A stretch of 21,981 bases of DNA from an uncultured Collinsella sp. (GTDB lineage Bacteria; Actinomycetota; Coriobacteriia; Coriobacteriales; Coriobacteriaceae): positions 1 through 21,981 of the forward strand of contig CAAENO010000071.1 in the NCBI GenBank assembly GCA_900757385.1, read 5' to 3'. The translations under genes and the position numbers were made by a program. Every line of letters starts with the position of its first letter. Position 1 is the first letter of the stretch. Below the pieces are notes generated by a model. It was given only the letters and a program-made list of their open reading frames with translations. It had not been told where the DNA came from and did not search any database. Positions 1 to 5,877 of this stretch are shown here, piece by piece.

Positions 1-1
1 C

Positions 2-691
2 GAGTTTTTGGCACACATTTACGAGCCGTTTGCCCAGGAAGGCGACGATGCGCGCAGCAAGTTCCAAGGAACCGGCATTGGCATGTCTATCGTCAAATCG
101 CTCATCGATATGATGGGCGGCACGATTGAGATTTCGAGTGAGGTTGGCGTGGGGAGTACGTTTGACGTCCGGATTCCGCTCGATATCGACAAGAACCCTC
201 AGATAAAAGAATGTGCAGACACGCAGGTAAGCAGCTGCTCACTCGCCGGCATGAACGTCCTTTTGGCAGAAGATAACGAACTCAATGCCGAGATTGCCCA
301 AGCTCTGCTCGAAAGCGAAGGCATCGTCGTGACTCGCGCCGCCGACGGCAACGAAACGGTCGATCTATATGTTGGTCGTCCCACCGGCAGCTTCGATGCA
401 ATCCTGATGGACATCATGATGCCGGGCATGGACGGCTACGAGGCAACCCGCGCGATCCGCCTGAGCGAAAAGGCCGATGCGGCCGACATCCCCATCATCG
501 CGCTCACCGCCAACGCCTTTGCCGAAGACGCCAAGGCGGCACACGACGCCGGCATGAACGCCCATCTGCCCAAACCGCTCGACTTTAGCAAGCTCAAAAA
601 CATACTCGCCTGTATCAAGAAAATGGGGCTGTTTCGCTATAGTTTGTGCTCAACCACCATGCGCAGTAGAAAGGAAGCCAACGATGTTTAG
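2..691 (+). CDS. Hybrid sensor histidine kinase, C-terminal part (ATP-binding end plus receiver domain)
   Basis: The frame is open to the left edge, so the gene is partial at its 5' end. The first ~60 codons are the end of a HATPase_c domain: an F-box (IYEPFAQ) followed by the G2 lid (GTGIGMSIVKSL, then MMGGTI). After a short linker comes a response-regulator receiver domain (about nt 245-610). It has an acidic pair in LLAEDNE, the phospho-acceptor Asp in ILMDIMMPGMDG (codon 410-412), the conserved Thr in ALTANA, and the Lys in LPKPL. The protein would autophosphorylate on a histidine upstream of the window and pass the phosphate to its own receiver. The last ~25 residues lie outside the fold and look like a non-conserved tail. 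No output domain follows, so a His-phosphotransfer partner or separate regulator must exist elsewhere. The stop overlaps the start of the next gene by 8 nt, which suggests co-transcription. Confidence 0.95.
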   Translation, partial: EFLAHIYEPFAQEGDDARSKFQGTGIGMSIVKSLIDMMGGTIEISSEVGVGSTFDVRIPLDIDKNPQIKECADTQVSSCSLAGMNVLLAEDNELNAEIAQALLESEGIVVTRAADGNETVDLYVGRPTGSFDAILMDIMMPGMDGYEATRAIRLSEKADAADIPIIALTANAFAEDAKAAHDAGMNAHLPKPLDFSKLKNILACIKKMGLFRYSLCSTTMRSRKEANDV

Positions 692-1163
692 GCCCTTACG
701 TCGAAAGAAACGCGCCATCACCGACGAGAAAGCGCGCGAACTGCTCGCTACCTGCAAGCGCGGCGTCTTTGCCGTCAACGGCGATGATGGCTACCCCTAT
801 GCCATTCCCGTCAACTACTTCTTTGACGCCGAGCACGACAAGATTTATTTCCATGGCGCCAAGGCCGGCCACAAGGTCGATTCGCTCAGGCGTGACGATA
901 AAGTCTGCTTTACCGTTTACGGCAACGAGTGGTACAAGGACGGCGACTGGGCTCCCTACGTTATGAGTACCGTTGTCTTTGGTCGTTGTCGCCTGGTAGA
1001 TGAAGCGCCCGCGTTTATCGAGGACAAAGTCCGTCAGCTCGCGCTTAAGTACTACCCTTCTGCCGAAGAAGTCGAGGAGGAGATCGCCAAAGACATAAAG
1101 GGCGTCCAACTCTACGAGATTTCGATTGAACATCTTTGCGGCAAGCAGATTCATGAAAAGTAG
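684..1163 (+). CDS. Pyridoxamine 5'-phosphate oxidase-like FMN protein (Nim family)
   Basis: This 159-aa protein has the split-barrel flavin fold of the NimA/PNPOx-like family. It opens with a helix (ITDEKARELLATCKRG), then the strand VFAVNGDDGYPYAIPVNY, then the family hallmark IYFHGAKAGHK (residues 54-64, His57 and His63), then KVCFTVYG. Members bind FMN, and some reduce 5-nitroimidazoles or other small electrophiles; the true substrate here cannot be read from sequence. The ATG at 684 has AAGGAAG at 671-677. It overlaps the end of the hybrid kinase by 8 nt, so translational coupling is possible. The family call is firm. A role in nitroimidazole resistance is only a family-level possibility. 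Confidence 0.9.
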   Translation: MFRPLRRKKRAITDEKARELLATCKRGVFAVNGDDGYPYAIPVNYFFDAEHDKIYFHGAKAGHKVDSLRRDDKVCFTVYGNEWYKDGDWAPYVMSTVVFGRCRLVDEAPAFIEDKVRQLALKYYPSAEEVEEEIAKDIKGVQLYEISIEHLCGKQIHEK

Positions 1164-1187
1164 CGAATGCGGAAAACGCGCTCGCTA
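1161..1187 (+). other. Stem-loop overlapping the stop codon of the Nim-like gene
   Basis: TAGCGA (1161-1166) pairs with TCGCTA (1182-1187). After one A/C mismatch, TGCG pairs with CGCG (one G-U) around the loop GAAAA. The TAG stop is part of the stem. There is no T-tract, so intrinsic termination is doubtful. It may protect the 3' end of the mRNA. Confidence 0.4.
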
Positions 1188-1196
1188 CCCTCTGCA

Positions 1197-1237
1197 CCCC
1201 ATGTGCCCACGCATTTTGACGGCGTGGGCACATGGGG
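1197..1237. terminator. Perfect 16-bp inverted repeat between convergent genes
   Basis: The arm at 1197-1212 is fully complementary to the arm at 1222-1237, with the 9-nt loop ATTTTGACG. It lies between the ends of the plus-strand Nim-like gene and the minus-strand PatB gene, the classic place for a bidirectional terminator. Neither side has a run of T, so it would be an atypical or Rho-assisted terminator, or a protein-binding palindrome. Confidence 0.5.
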
Positions 1238-1259
1238 CAGCACTCGAATCGAGCGCCCC

Positions 1260-2471
1260 CTATACCCCAAAAACGTAGCGGTCCAGGCGCTCACACGCCT
1301 CCTTTACCCGCGAAAGCGGCAGTGCCAGATTCACGCGGATGTGACAGGGCCCGTGGAACGGGCGGCCGTCCTGATACCCCACGCCCACGCGCGCCCCCTC
1401 GTCGAGCAGCCACTGAATATCGCGGCCATGCTCGAGGCACCACTCGGTGCAGTCCAGAAACACCATGTACGTGCCCTGCGGACGCGAATAGCCCACGCCC
1501 TCAAAATGCTCGTCCACGTAATCGCAGAAGTAGTCAATGTTGCCCTGGATGACCTGATTGAGCTCATCGACCCACTCGTAGCCCTGCGGCTGGTAGGCGC
1601 CGATAAGCGCGTGCATCGAAAGGACGTTCATCTCGTTGTAGTGAGTCTTGTTGGACACGGCGCACACGCGGTCGCGCAGCGTCTCGTTATAGATGATGTG
1701 GTAGCTGCCGACCAGGCCCGCCAGGTTGAACGTCTTGCTGGGCGCGTAGAGGGCAACCGTGCGCATGCGGGCATCCTCGCTCACCGACTGCGTCGGGATA
1801 TGTCTGTGACCCGGCAGGATGATATCGGACCAAATCTCATCCGAGATCACCACGCAATCGTGCTGGCGATAGATGTCCATGGCACGTTCGATCTCGTCGC
1901 GCTCCCATACGCGGCCGCAGGGATTGTGCGGCGAGCAGAACACCGCGGCGTGGATGTGGTTTTGGACGAGCTTGTGCTCCATGTCCTCAAAGTCCATGCG
2001 CCACACGCCCTGGTCGTCGAGCTTAAGCGGGCTGTGGACAATGCGATAGCCCGCGGCTTCGATGGACTTGGTAAAGCCGATGTAGGTAGGGCTGTGGACC
2101 AGCACCGCATCGCCCGGCTGGACATACGCCCGCAGGGTCGACACGACACCGCCCAGCACGCCGTTTTCGTAGCCGATATGCTCCGGGAGCAGACCCTCGA
2201 CGCCATTACGTCGGCTCTGCCATTCGATGATGCGGTCGAAGTACTCGTCGCGCGGATCGAAATAGCCAAACATGGGATGCTGGGCGCGCTGAATGATGTG
2301 CTCCTGGACCGTGGGCACCGTGGCAAAGTTCATGTCCGCCACCCACATGGGGATGCGGTCGAAGCCCTCGTCGGGCGCGTTCGGAGCCATGCCAGGGATC
2401 TCGCCCCAGGAGTCAACGGCGATGGCGTCCATGCCGTGGCGGTCGATAAGCGAAGTAAAGTCGTATTTCAT
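1260..2471 (-). CDS. PatB/MalY-type PLP-dependent cysteine-S-conjugate beta-lyase
   Basis: This is a 403-aa fold-type I PLP enzyme of the MalY/PatB subfamily (aminotransferase class I/II superfamily). The family usually cleaves C-S bonds (cystathionine or cysteine conjugates) to give pyruvate, ammonia and a thiol. Visible landmarks are PMWVADMNF at 41-49 (substrate-side loop typical of PatB), a Y-containing HSPTY at 126-130, the cofactor-binding NP in PHNPCGR (181-187), Asp211 in ISDEIW for the pyridine nitrogen, the Schiff-base Lys246 in APSKTFNLAG, and Arg379 in HIRVNLALP for the substrate carboxylate. The length matches the family. The ATG at 2471 follows GGGAG by 6 nt on the minus strand. 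TrmO lies upstream on the same strand with a ~110-nt gap, so the gene may have its own promoter. Whether it acts in methionine biosynthesis or cysteine breakdown is not determined. Confidence 0.93.
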   Translation of the reverse strand: MKYDFTSLIDRHGMDAIAVDSWGEIPGMAPNAPDEGFDRIPMWVADMNFATVPTVQEHIIQRAQHPMFGYFDPRDEYFDRIIEWQSRRNGVEGLLPEHIGYENGVLGGVVSTLRAYVQPGDAVLVHSPTYIGFTKSIEAAGYRIVHSPLKLDDQGVWRMDFEDMEHKLVQNHIHAAVFCSPHNPCGRVWERDEIERAMDIYRQHDCVVISDEIWSDIILPGHRHIPTQSVSEDARMRTVALYAPSKTFNLAGLVGSYHIIYNETLRDRVCAVSNKTHYNEMNVLSMHALIGAYQPQGYEWVDELNQVIQGNIDYFCDYVDEHFEGVGYSRPQGTYMVFLDCTEWCLEHGRDIQWLLDEGARVGVGYQDGRPFHGPCHIRVNLALPLSRVKEACERLDRYVFGV

Positions 2472-2583
2472 GCTGAGCTCCCGTGCAAAGCGGATTGTTT
2501 TGATAGGCGTTATTGTCCACCAGCGTGGGCGATTTTGGCACGGGGTTTGGCGTTGAATTTGGCGAGCGCCGTCGAATGGCCAG

Positions 2584-3321
2584 CTAGTCCCGTGCGTCGT
2601 TGACGGCGGTTACCGTCAAGCTGGTTCCATCAACCGTAAACGATATGTCGAGCCCGGCGTAAGCCAAGTGGTACACGCGGTTTGGCTCGTGCTTGCTGCC
2701 CGCGCGGCGCGGATCTTGGCGAAGGACCTCTATCAAGCCGGAGAGCTTTGCGGGCGGGACCATATCCTGCAGCGCATGCGGAAACTCAACGTCGAGATCT
2801 TGCCACGGCGCATCCTCAATCCAGCCGCCTGTCGCATCCGGGTGACAGTCCGCAAACGGAATGTAGGGCTTAATGTCGTAGATGGGCGTGCCGTCGCGCA
2901 GATCGGCCCCTAGCACATGGATGATGGGGGCGTCGTCGTTAAGCTCCACGCGGTCGAGCTTGACGCAGGTAAGACCGATGGGATTGGGGCGAAACGGGCT
3001 GCGTGTGGCAAATACGCCCACGCGCTCGGCTCCACCCAAGCGCGGCGGTCGCACGGTCTTCGACCACTTGGCGTTGGTGCCAGACCTGTCCTGCGTCTTG
3101 GCATCGGCGGCGATGTCTTCCGCCGTGCCGCCGGGCGTTCCGTTTTCAAAGCGCCAGAGCAGCCACAGGTGCGAGAAGGAGTCCAAGCCCTCAACCGCCG
3201 CGTTGGAAGCATATTCCGGCTCAAAGACAATGCGCCCCTCAAGATGGGGCGCCAAAAAGCTGTTGCGCGGGATGCCGAACTTCTGCGGCAGGTCGGTATG
3301 TATGTGTGCAATAGGTTCCAT
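2584..3321 (-). CDS. trmO: tRNA (t6A37) N6-methyltransferase TrmO (TsaA/YaeB family)
   Basis: TrmO methylates N6-threonylcarbamoyladenosine at position 37 of certain tRNAs using SAM. The 245-aa product starts with MEPIAHIHT and FGIPRNSF (15-22). It carries the VEGLDSFSHLWLLWRF strand-helix (43-58) and the diagnostic VFATRSPFRPNPIGLT block (103-118), then KPYIPFADC. A C-terminal extension ends in NRVYHLAYAGLDISF, as in two-domain TrmO proteins. I place the start at ATG 3321 because homology begins there. The frame stays open to 3414, and an ATG at 3330 is the nearest alternative. Neither has a recognisable Shine-Dalgarno. A TACAAT hexamer ends 7 nt before the 3321 ATG, so a leaderless transcript is plausible. 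The gene is divergent from the XRE-TipAS regulator. Confidence 0.9.
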   Translation of the reverse strand: MEPIAHIHTDLPQKFGIPRNSFLAPHLEGRIVFEPEYASNAAVEGLDSFSHLWLLWRFENGTPGGTAEDIAADAKTQDRSGTNAKWSKTVRPPRLGGAERVGVFATRSPFRPNPIGLTCVKLDRVELNDDAPIIHVLGADLRDGTPIYDIKPYIPFADCHPDATGGWIEDAPWQDLDVEFPHALQDMVPPAKLSGLIEVLRQDPRRAGSKHEPNRVYHLAYAGLDISFTVDGTSLTVTAVNDARD

Positions 3322-3402
3322 GCCGGTCATTGTACGGCACAGGCGCGCGGGGCGCAGGCTGCGATTCTCTCTCATCGTCATCTGCATGCAACCAACGGTT
3401 GC

Positions 3403-3431
3403 TTGGAAGGACATCGGCTGCCGCGTATGCT
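3403..3431 (+). promoter_or_regulatory. Likely sigma-A promoter for the XRE/TipAS regulator
   Basis: TTGGAA (3403-3408), a 17-nt spacer and TATGCT (3426-3431) form a good housekeeping promoter. Transcription would start near 3438, giving a ~25-nt leader with AAAGGAG just before the ATG at 3462. Confidence 0.55.
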
Positions 3432-3461
3432 TAAGCCAACAAGCAGCAGAAAGGAGCCATT

Positions 3462-4289
3462 ATGGCCTTTGCAGAAAAGCTCATCGCCATCCGCCGCGAC
3501 AACAACCTTACCCAAGAGCAGCTCGCCGCCAAGCTCTTCGTCACACGCCAAGCCGTCAGCCGTTGGGAGCGTGGCGAAGTCACCCCGGGCATTGACATGA
3601 TGAAGCTCATTGCCGCCGTAACCGGAGAGCCGCTGCCCCACCTGCTCGAAATGCCCGAGCACTATTGCCAGAGCTGCGGCATGATACTCACGCCCGACGA
3701 CTACGGCACCGACGCCACGGGCGCCACGACCGATCATTACTGCAAGTGGTGCTACGACCACGGCAAGTACACCTATGACACCACCATGGAGGCGATGATT
3801 GAGGATTGTGCCCCGCGTCTGGCACAAAACACCGGCATGTCGCTCGATGAAGCCGTCTCGCTCATGGGCGCCGTGCTGCCGCAACTGGAGCGCTGGCGCT
3901 CCGTGCACGAAAACGAGGAGCGCTACGGTGCCGAGGCGCGAGCGCGCTATGGCGACGAGGCGATCGACGCCGCAAACGAAGCACTGCTGGATATGGATCC
4001 CGAGACATGGAACGACATGAAGGAACTTGAACGCGCTATTCTGGGCCAGCTCTCGATTGCCATGGGCGACGGCGATCCAAAGAGTAACGAAGCCCGCAAG
4101 CTTGTCGCAATGCACCGCCGATGGATTGGCCTTAACTGGGGACACGAGCCCCAGGACGAAGCATACCTGGGCCTCGCCAATGGTTATCTTGCCGACCAGC
4201 GCTTTGTTGACTACTACGACAACCCCTGCGGCACCGGAGCCACAGCGTTTCTGGTACAGGCAATCGAGTCGTCGTTGACGCGTGCATAG
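3462..4289 (+). CDS. XRE-type HTH / zinc-ribbon / TipAS-like fusion regulator
   Basis: The 275-aa protein has three parts. Residues 4-59 are a Cro/C1-type HTH (KLIAIRRDNNLTQEQLAAKL, then VTRQAVSRWERGEVTP). Residues 68-103 are a putative zinc ribbon with CQSC (C69, C72) and CKWC (C94, C97). The C-terminal ~120 residues (about 150-272) match the TipAS ligand-binding fold: ERYGAEARARYGDEA, DMDPETWNDM, then GLANGYLADQRFVDYYD and GTGATAFLVQAI. In TipA of Streptomyces, TipAS follows a MerR-type HTH and binds thiopeptide antibiotics; here an XRE HTH and a metal-binding insert replace it. I infer a ligand- or metal-responsive transcription factor. The ATG at 3462 follows AAAGGAG closely. It is divergent from trmO and followed 51 nt later by a glutaredoxin, which may be co-transcribed. 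Confidence 0.88.
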   Translation: MAFAEKLIAIRRDNNLTQEQLAAKLFVTRQAVSRWERGEVTPGIDMMKLIAAVTGEPLPHLLEMPEHYCQSCGMILTPDDYGTDATGATTDHYCKWCYDHGKYTYDTTMEAMIEDCAPRLAQNTGMSLDEAVSLMGAVLPQLERWRSVHENEERYGAEARARYGDEAIDAANEALLDMDPETWNDMKELERAILGQLSIAMGDGDPKSNEARKLVAMHRRWIGLNWGHEPQDEAYLGLANGYLADQRFVDYYDNPCGTGATAFLVQAIESSLTRA

Positions 4290-4340
4290 ACCGCGGCGGC
4301 TTTGGGTATTTCAATCGAAACCTCAACCGATTGGAGACCT

Positions 4341-4586
4341 ATGGCTACTGATCACGAGCTCGCGCTCTACGTTATGACCGGCTGCCCGTATTGCATAAAG
4401 GTCAAGCGTTTCCTGGCCGATAACGGCGTGACCATCCCCGAGCGCAACATCTCGACCGATACCGAAGCCGAGCAGGCACTCATCGCCATCGGCGGAAAAC
4501 GCCAGGTTCCCTGCCTGTTCATCGACGGCAAACCACTCTACGAATCGAGCGACATCATCGCGTGGATACAGAAGAACCTGCTCTAG
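4341..4586 (+). CDS. Glutaredoxin (CPYC dithiol type)
   Basis: This 81-aa single-domain glutaredoxin has the active site CPYC (C15-C18) after the strand LALYVMTG, the cis-proline in RQVPCLF (P57), and the C-terminal GG-like region IDGKPLYESSDIIAWI. It would reduce disulfides or glutathione/low-molecular-weight thiol adducts in the cytoplasm. I chose the ATG at 4341 because GGAG lies 5 nt upstream; an in-frame ATG at 4302 would add 13 residues with no homology. It probably shares a transcript with the upstream regulator. The composite terminator repeat begins ~45 nt after its stop. Confidence 0.92.
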   Translation: MATDHELALYVMTGCPYCIKVKRFLADNGVTIPERNISTDTEAEQALIAIGGKRQVPCLFIDGKPLYESSDIIAWIQKNLL

Positions 4587-4629
4587 TATGCAATTGCAGT
4601 CGGCTCGCCCCGACGTCCAAGCCCATACG

Positions 4630-4700
4630 ACCCAAACATGTACACCAGCATCCAAAGTCGACGTTTTTCGACATCTTTGGATGCTGGTGTACAGCTTTTT
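4630..4700 (+). terminator. Composite repeat copy A, terminator hairpin after the glutaredoxin gene
   Basis: A 19-bp perfect stem (4639-4657 with 4675-4693) encloses a smaller GTCG/CGAC stem and is followed by GCTTTTT. The second copy lies at 5743-5814. Between the copies the base pair A-T in TACACC/GGTGTA becomes G-C in TACGCC/GGCGTA, a compensatory change that supports folding as RNA. Confidence 0.8.
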
Positions 4701-4720
4701 GCATGGCCCCGGCACAGGTA

Positions 4721-4756
4721 GTCGTTGGGGACGTTCTTAAATGACTAGTTGTTTGA
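4721..4756. repeat. GGGGACGTTCTTAAATGAC repeat, copy 1 (half palindrome)
   Basis: GTCGTTGGGGACGTTCTTAA followed by ATGACTAGTTGTTTGAGAC is nearly the same as the left half of the full palindrome at 5827-5870. The complementary right arm is absent or decayed here. It follows the terminator hairpin at the same distance as in the second composite copy. Confidence 0.6.
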
Positions 4757-4814
4757 GACAGCCTTTGGATTATGGCTGTTTGGGGCCATCTGACGTCTCT
4801 GGAAAGGGCTCCTT

Positions 4815-5060
4815 AGAGGGCCGTGTTCAAAAAATGGCAAATATGAGTACTGCTACTTGTTTAGTAACAGCAATTTTAATCATTTCAGGGATCATTCAAC
4901 GCCCCAAGCGCCCACAGACGGCGTTATTTCTCCCCATATGTTCAATAAAAGAGACGCCTAATGGTATTAAATCTCATCAGGGACCTCATTTTTGAACAAA
5001 ATAAATGCAACCATAATGGCAACAGTACTCATATTTGCCCTTTTTTGCACACAGCCCTCC
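4815..5060. mobile_element. MITE-like element with 43-nt imperfect terminal inverted repeats
   Basis: The left end (4815-4857) and the reverse complement of the right end (5018-5060) agree at 36 of 43 positions. This includes GGCAAATATGAGTACTG without a mismatch and an A6 run. The ~160-nt interior is clearly AT-richer than neighbouring genes. A frame open from 4741 to 4995 runs through it, but it has no ribosome site, shows no known domain and ends before the right repeat, so I do not call it a gene. There is no transposase, so mobility would depend on an outside enzyme. I could not define a target-site duplication. Confidence 0.65.
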
Positions 5061-5065
5061 AGAAT

Positions 5066-5082
5066 AGTCGTTAGGAACGACT
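5066..5082. repeat. Small perfect stem-loop AGTCGTT-AGG-AACGACT
   Basis: A 7-bp perfect inverted repeat with a 3-nt loop sits just outside the right end of the MITE-like element. Its role is unknown; it may be part of the insertion boundary. Confidence 0.35.
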
Positions 5083-5114
5083 CAAAATGGCAATTCCGGC
5101 ACTTAGATGCTCTC

Positions 5115-5140
5115 TTCTTGAATGACTAGTTGTTAAAGAA
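5115..5140. repeat. Degenerate copy of the TTCTT-AATGACYAGTYGTT-AAGAA palindrome core
   Basis: TTCTTGAATGACTAGTTGTT followed by AAAGAA matches the core of the palindrome at 5827-5870, but the GC-rich outer stem is lost. It is the third copy in this island. Confidence 0.5.
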
Positions 5141-5156
5141 CACTCAGCGACTACTC

Positions 5157-5185
5157 CAATTCGCGACACACTGTGTCGCGAATTG
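5157..5185. repeat. Perfect 14-bp palindrome around a single C
   Basis: CAATTCGCGACACA (5157-5170), C, then TGTGTCGCGAATTG (5172-5185). The symmetry is exact. No T-tract follows on either strand, so this is more likely a protein-binding site or REP-type element than a terminator. Confidence 0.65.
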
Positions 5186-5375
5186 AGCTGTTCTCACCAC
5201 CGAAGACCGGTGAAAGCTCCTGGCCAGAATCTCGATAGTTTGTTAAAGTGCCCCCTCTGCAGGTTCAATGAGCGCTCATGTTCCAGACTAGCAAGTGAAG
5301 AAATATCGAAGCCATCGATGCTCATTTCCTATCGAAAAAACTAGTCAATACACGCTAATTAGCTTGATAAACTGC
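5186..5375. other. Gene-free stretch upstream of the ribbon-helix-helix gene
   Basis: No coding frame with a ribosome site was found. It contains short symmetric motifs only: CACCG/CGGTG near 5200, TGAGCGCTCA at 5269-5278 and GCTAATTAGC at 5354-5363. The last sits just upstream of the promoter and could be a second regulator site. Confidence 0.4.
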
Positions 5376-5407
5376 TTGTATTTTTGTCTACAAAACTGTA
5401 TACAAAA
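5376..5407 (+). promoter_or_regulatory. Promoter with overlapping tandem operator for the ribbon-helix-helix gene
   Basis: TTGTAT (5376-5381), a 17-nt spacer and TATACA (5399-5404) make a promoter. Two direct repeats, GTCTACAAAA (5386-5395) and GTATACAAAA (5398-5407), start 12 nt apart and cover the spacer and -10. TTTTGT-CT-ACAAAA is also symmetric. Tandem short sites over a promoter are typical of autoregulating ribbon-helix-helix repressors. Confidence 0.6.
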
Positions 5408-5458
5408 AGAGATTCCGGTAACCAGCGCTCGACATTATGTCAATCGATAGGAGGCGCT

Positions 5459-5725
5459 ATGGACGCCAAGCAGCTTGAAAAGATGATGGGGTTTGCCCCC
5501 GGAGAGTTGGAGAAAGCCGCGGAGGCATACGAAAAAGATGAATGGCCGAAGGGTCGCACCATCAAGCCGGGAAGGCCGTCGATCTCTGATGAGCCAAGCG
5601 TTGTTTTATCGGCACGTGTGGGTAAGTCTGTTCTTGAAGCCTTTGACGCAAAAGCAAAGCGCCATGGGCAAACACGCACGGAGCGACTCAGAGAGCTCAT
5701 CACGCTCGATGCAATGATTGCTTAG
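5459..5725 (+). CDS. Small ribbon-helix-helix (CopG/Arc-like) DNA-binding protein, antitoxin-like
   Basis: This is an 88-aa protein. Residues 48-83 have the ribbon-helix-helix pattern: a short strand (VVLSAR), helix A (GKSVLEAFDAKAKRHG) and helix B after QTRTERLRELITL. The N-terminal 47 residues are charged and contain EKMMGFAPGELEKAAEAYE and PGRPSI, resembling the toxin-binding arm of antitoxins. The ATG at 5459 follows AGGAGG by 4 nt. An upstream in-frame start at 5384 would lie inside the promoter and is rejected. No toxin gene lies beside it, since the terminator repeat follows within 30 nt. It is therefore an orphan antitoxin-like protein or a stand-alone regulator, perhaps a remnant of a mobile region. 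It probably represses itself through the tandem repeats at 5386-5407. Confidence 0.8.
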   Translation: MDAKQLEKMMGFAPGELEKAAEAYEKDEWPKGRTIKPGRPSISDEPSVVLSARVGKSVLEAFDAKAKRHGQTRTERLRELITLDAMIA

Positions 5726-5742
5726 ACTCCACTCTCCCGCCG

Positions 5743-5814
5743 ACCCAAACATGTACGCCAGCATCCAAAGTCGACATTTTTCGACATCTTTGAATGCTGG
5801 CGTACAGCTTTTTT
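5743..5814 (+). terminator. Composite repeat copy B, terminator hairpin after the ribbon-helix-helix gene
   Basis: The stem is 5752-5770 with 5788-5806, with one C/A mismatch (GCATCC against GAATGC), followed by six T at 5809-5814. The sequence from CGACCCAAACATGTAC to the T-tract repeats the copy after the glutaredoxin gene almost exactly. Confidence 0.8.
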
Positions 5815-5826
5815 GCAACATAGTCA

Positions 5827-5870
5827 TCGGGGACGTTCTTAAATGACCAGTCGTTAAAGAACGTCCCCGA
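5827..5870. repeat. GGGGACGTTCTT palindrome, complete copy
   Basis: TCGGGGACGTTCTT (5827-5840) pairs fully with 5857-5870, and the interior AATGAC/GTCGTT adds a second stem with one G-U. It lies between the convergent ribbon-helix-helix and dus genes, 8 nt beyond the dus stop, and could end dus transcription. Confidence 0.7.
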
Positions 5871-5877
5871 TAACTAA

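Noticed and set aside
1167..2603. Long plus-strand open frame opposite the PatB gene
   Set aside because: It mirrors a gene with clear family motifs on the minus strand, has no ribosome site, and its His/Arg/Val-rich product matches no fold. GC-rich codon bias creates such antisense frames.
4741..4995. 84-codon plus-strand frame running into the MITE-like element
   Set aside because: The frame starts in one repeat and ends before the right inverted end of another. There is no ribosome site and it is better explained as repeat sequence.
4586..5870. CRISPR array suggested by several short repeats
   Set aside because: The repeats are few, palindromic, unevenly spaced and of different families. 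No regular repeat-spacer pattern and no cas genes are present.
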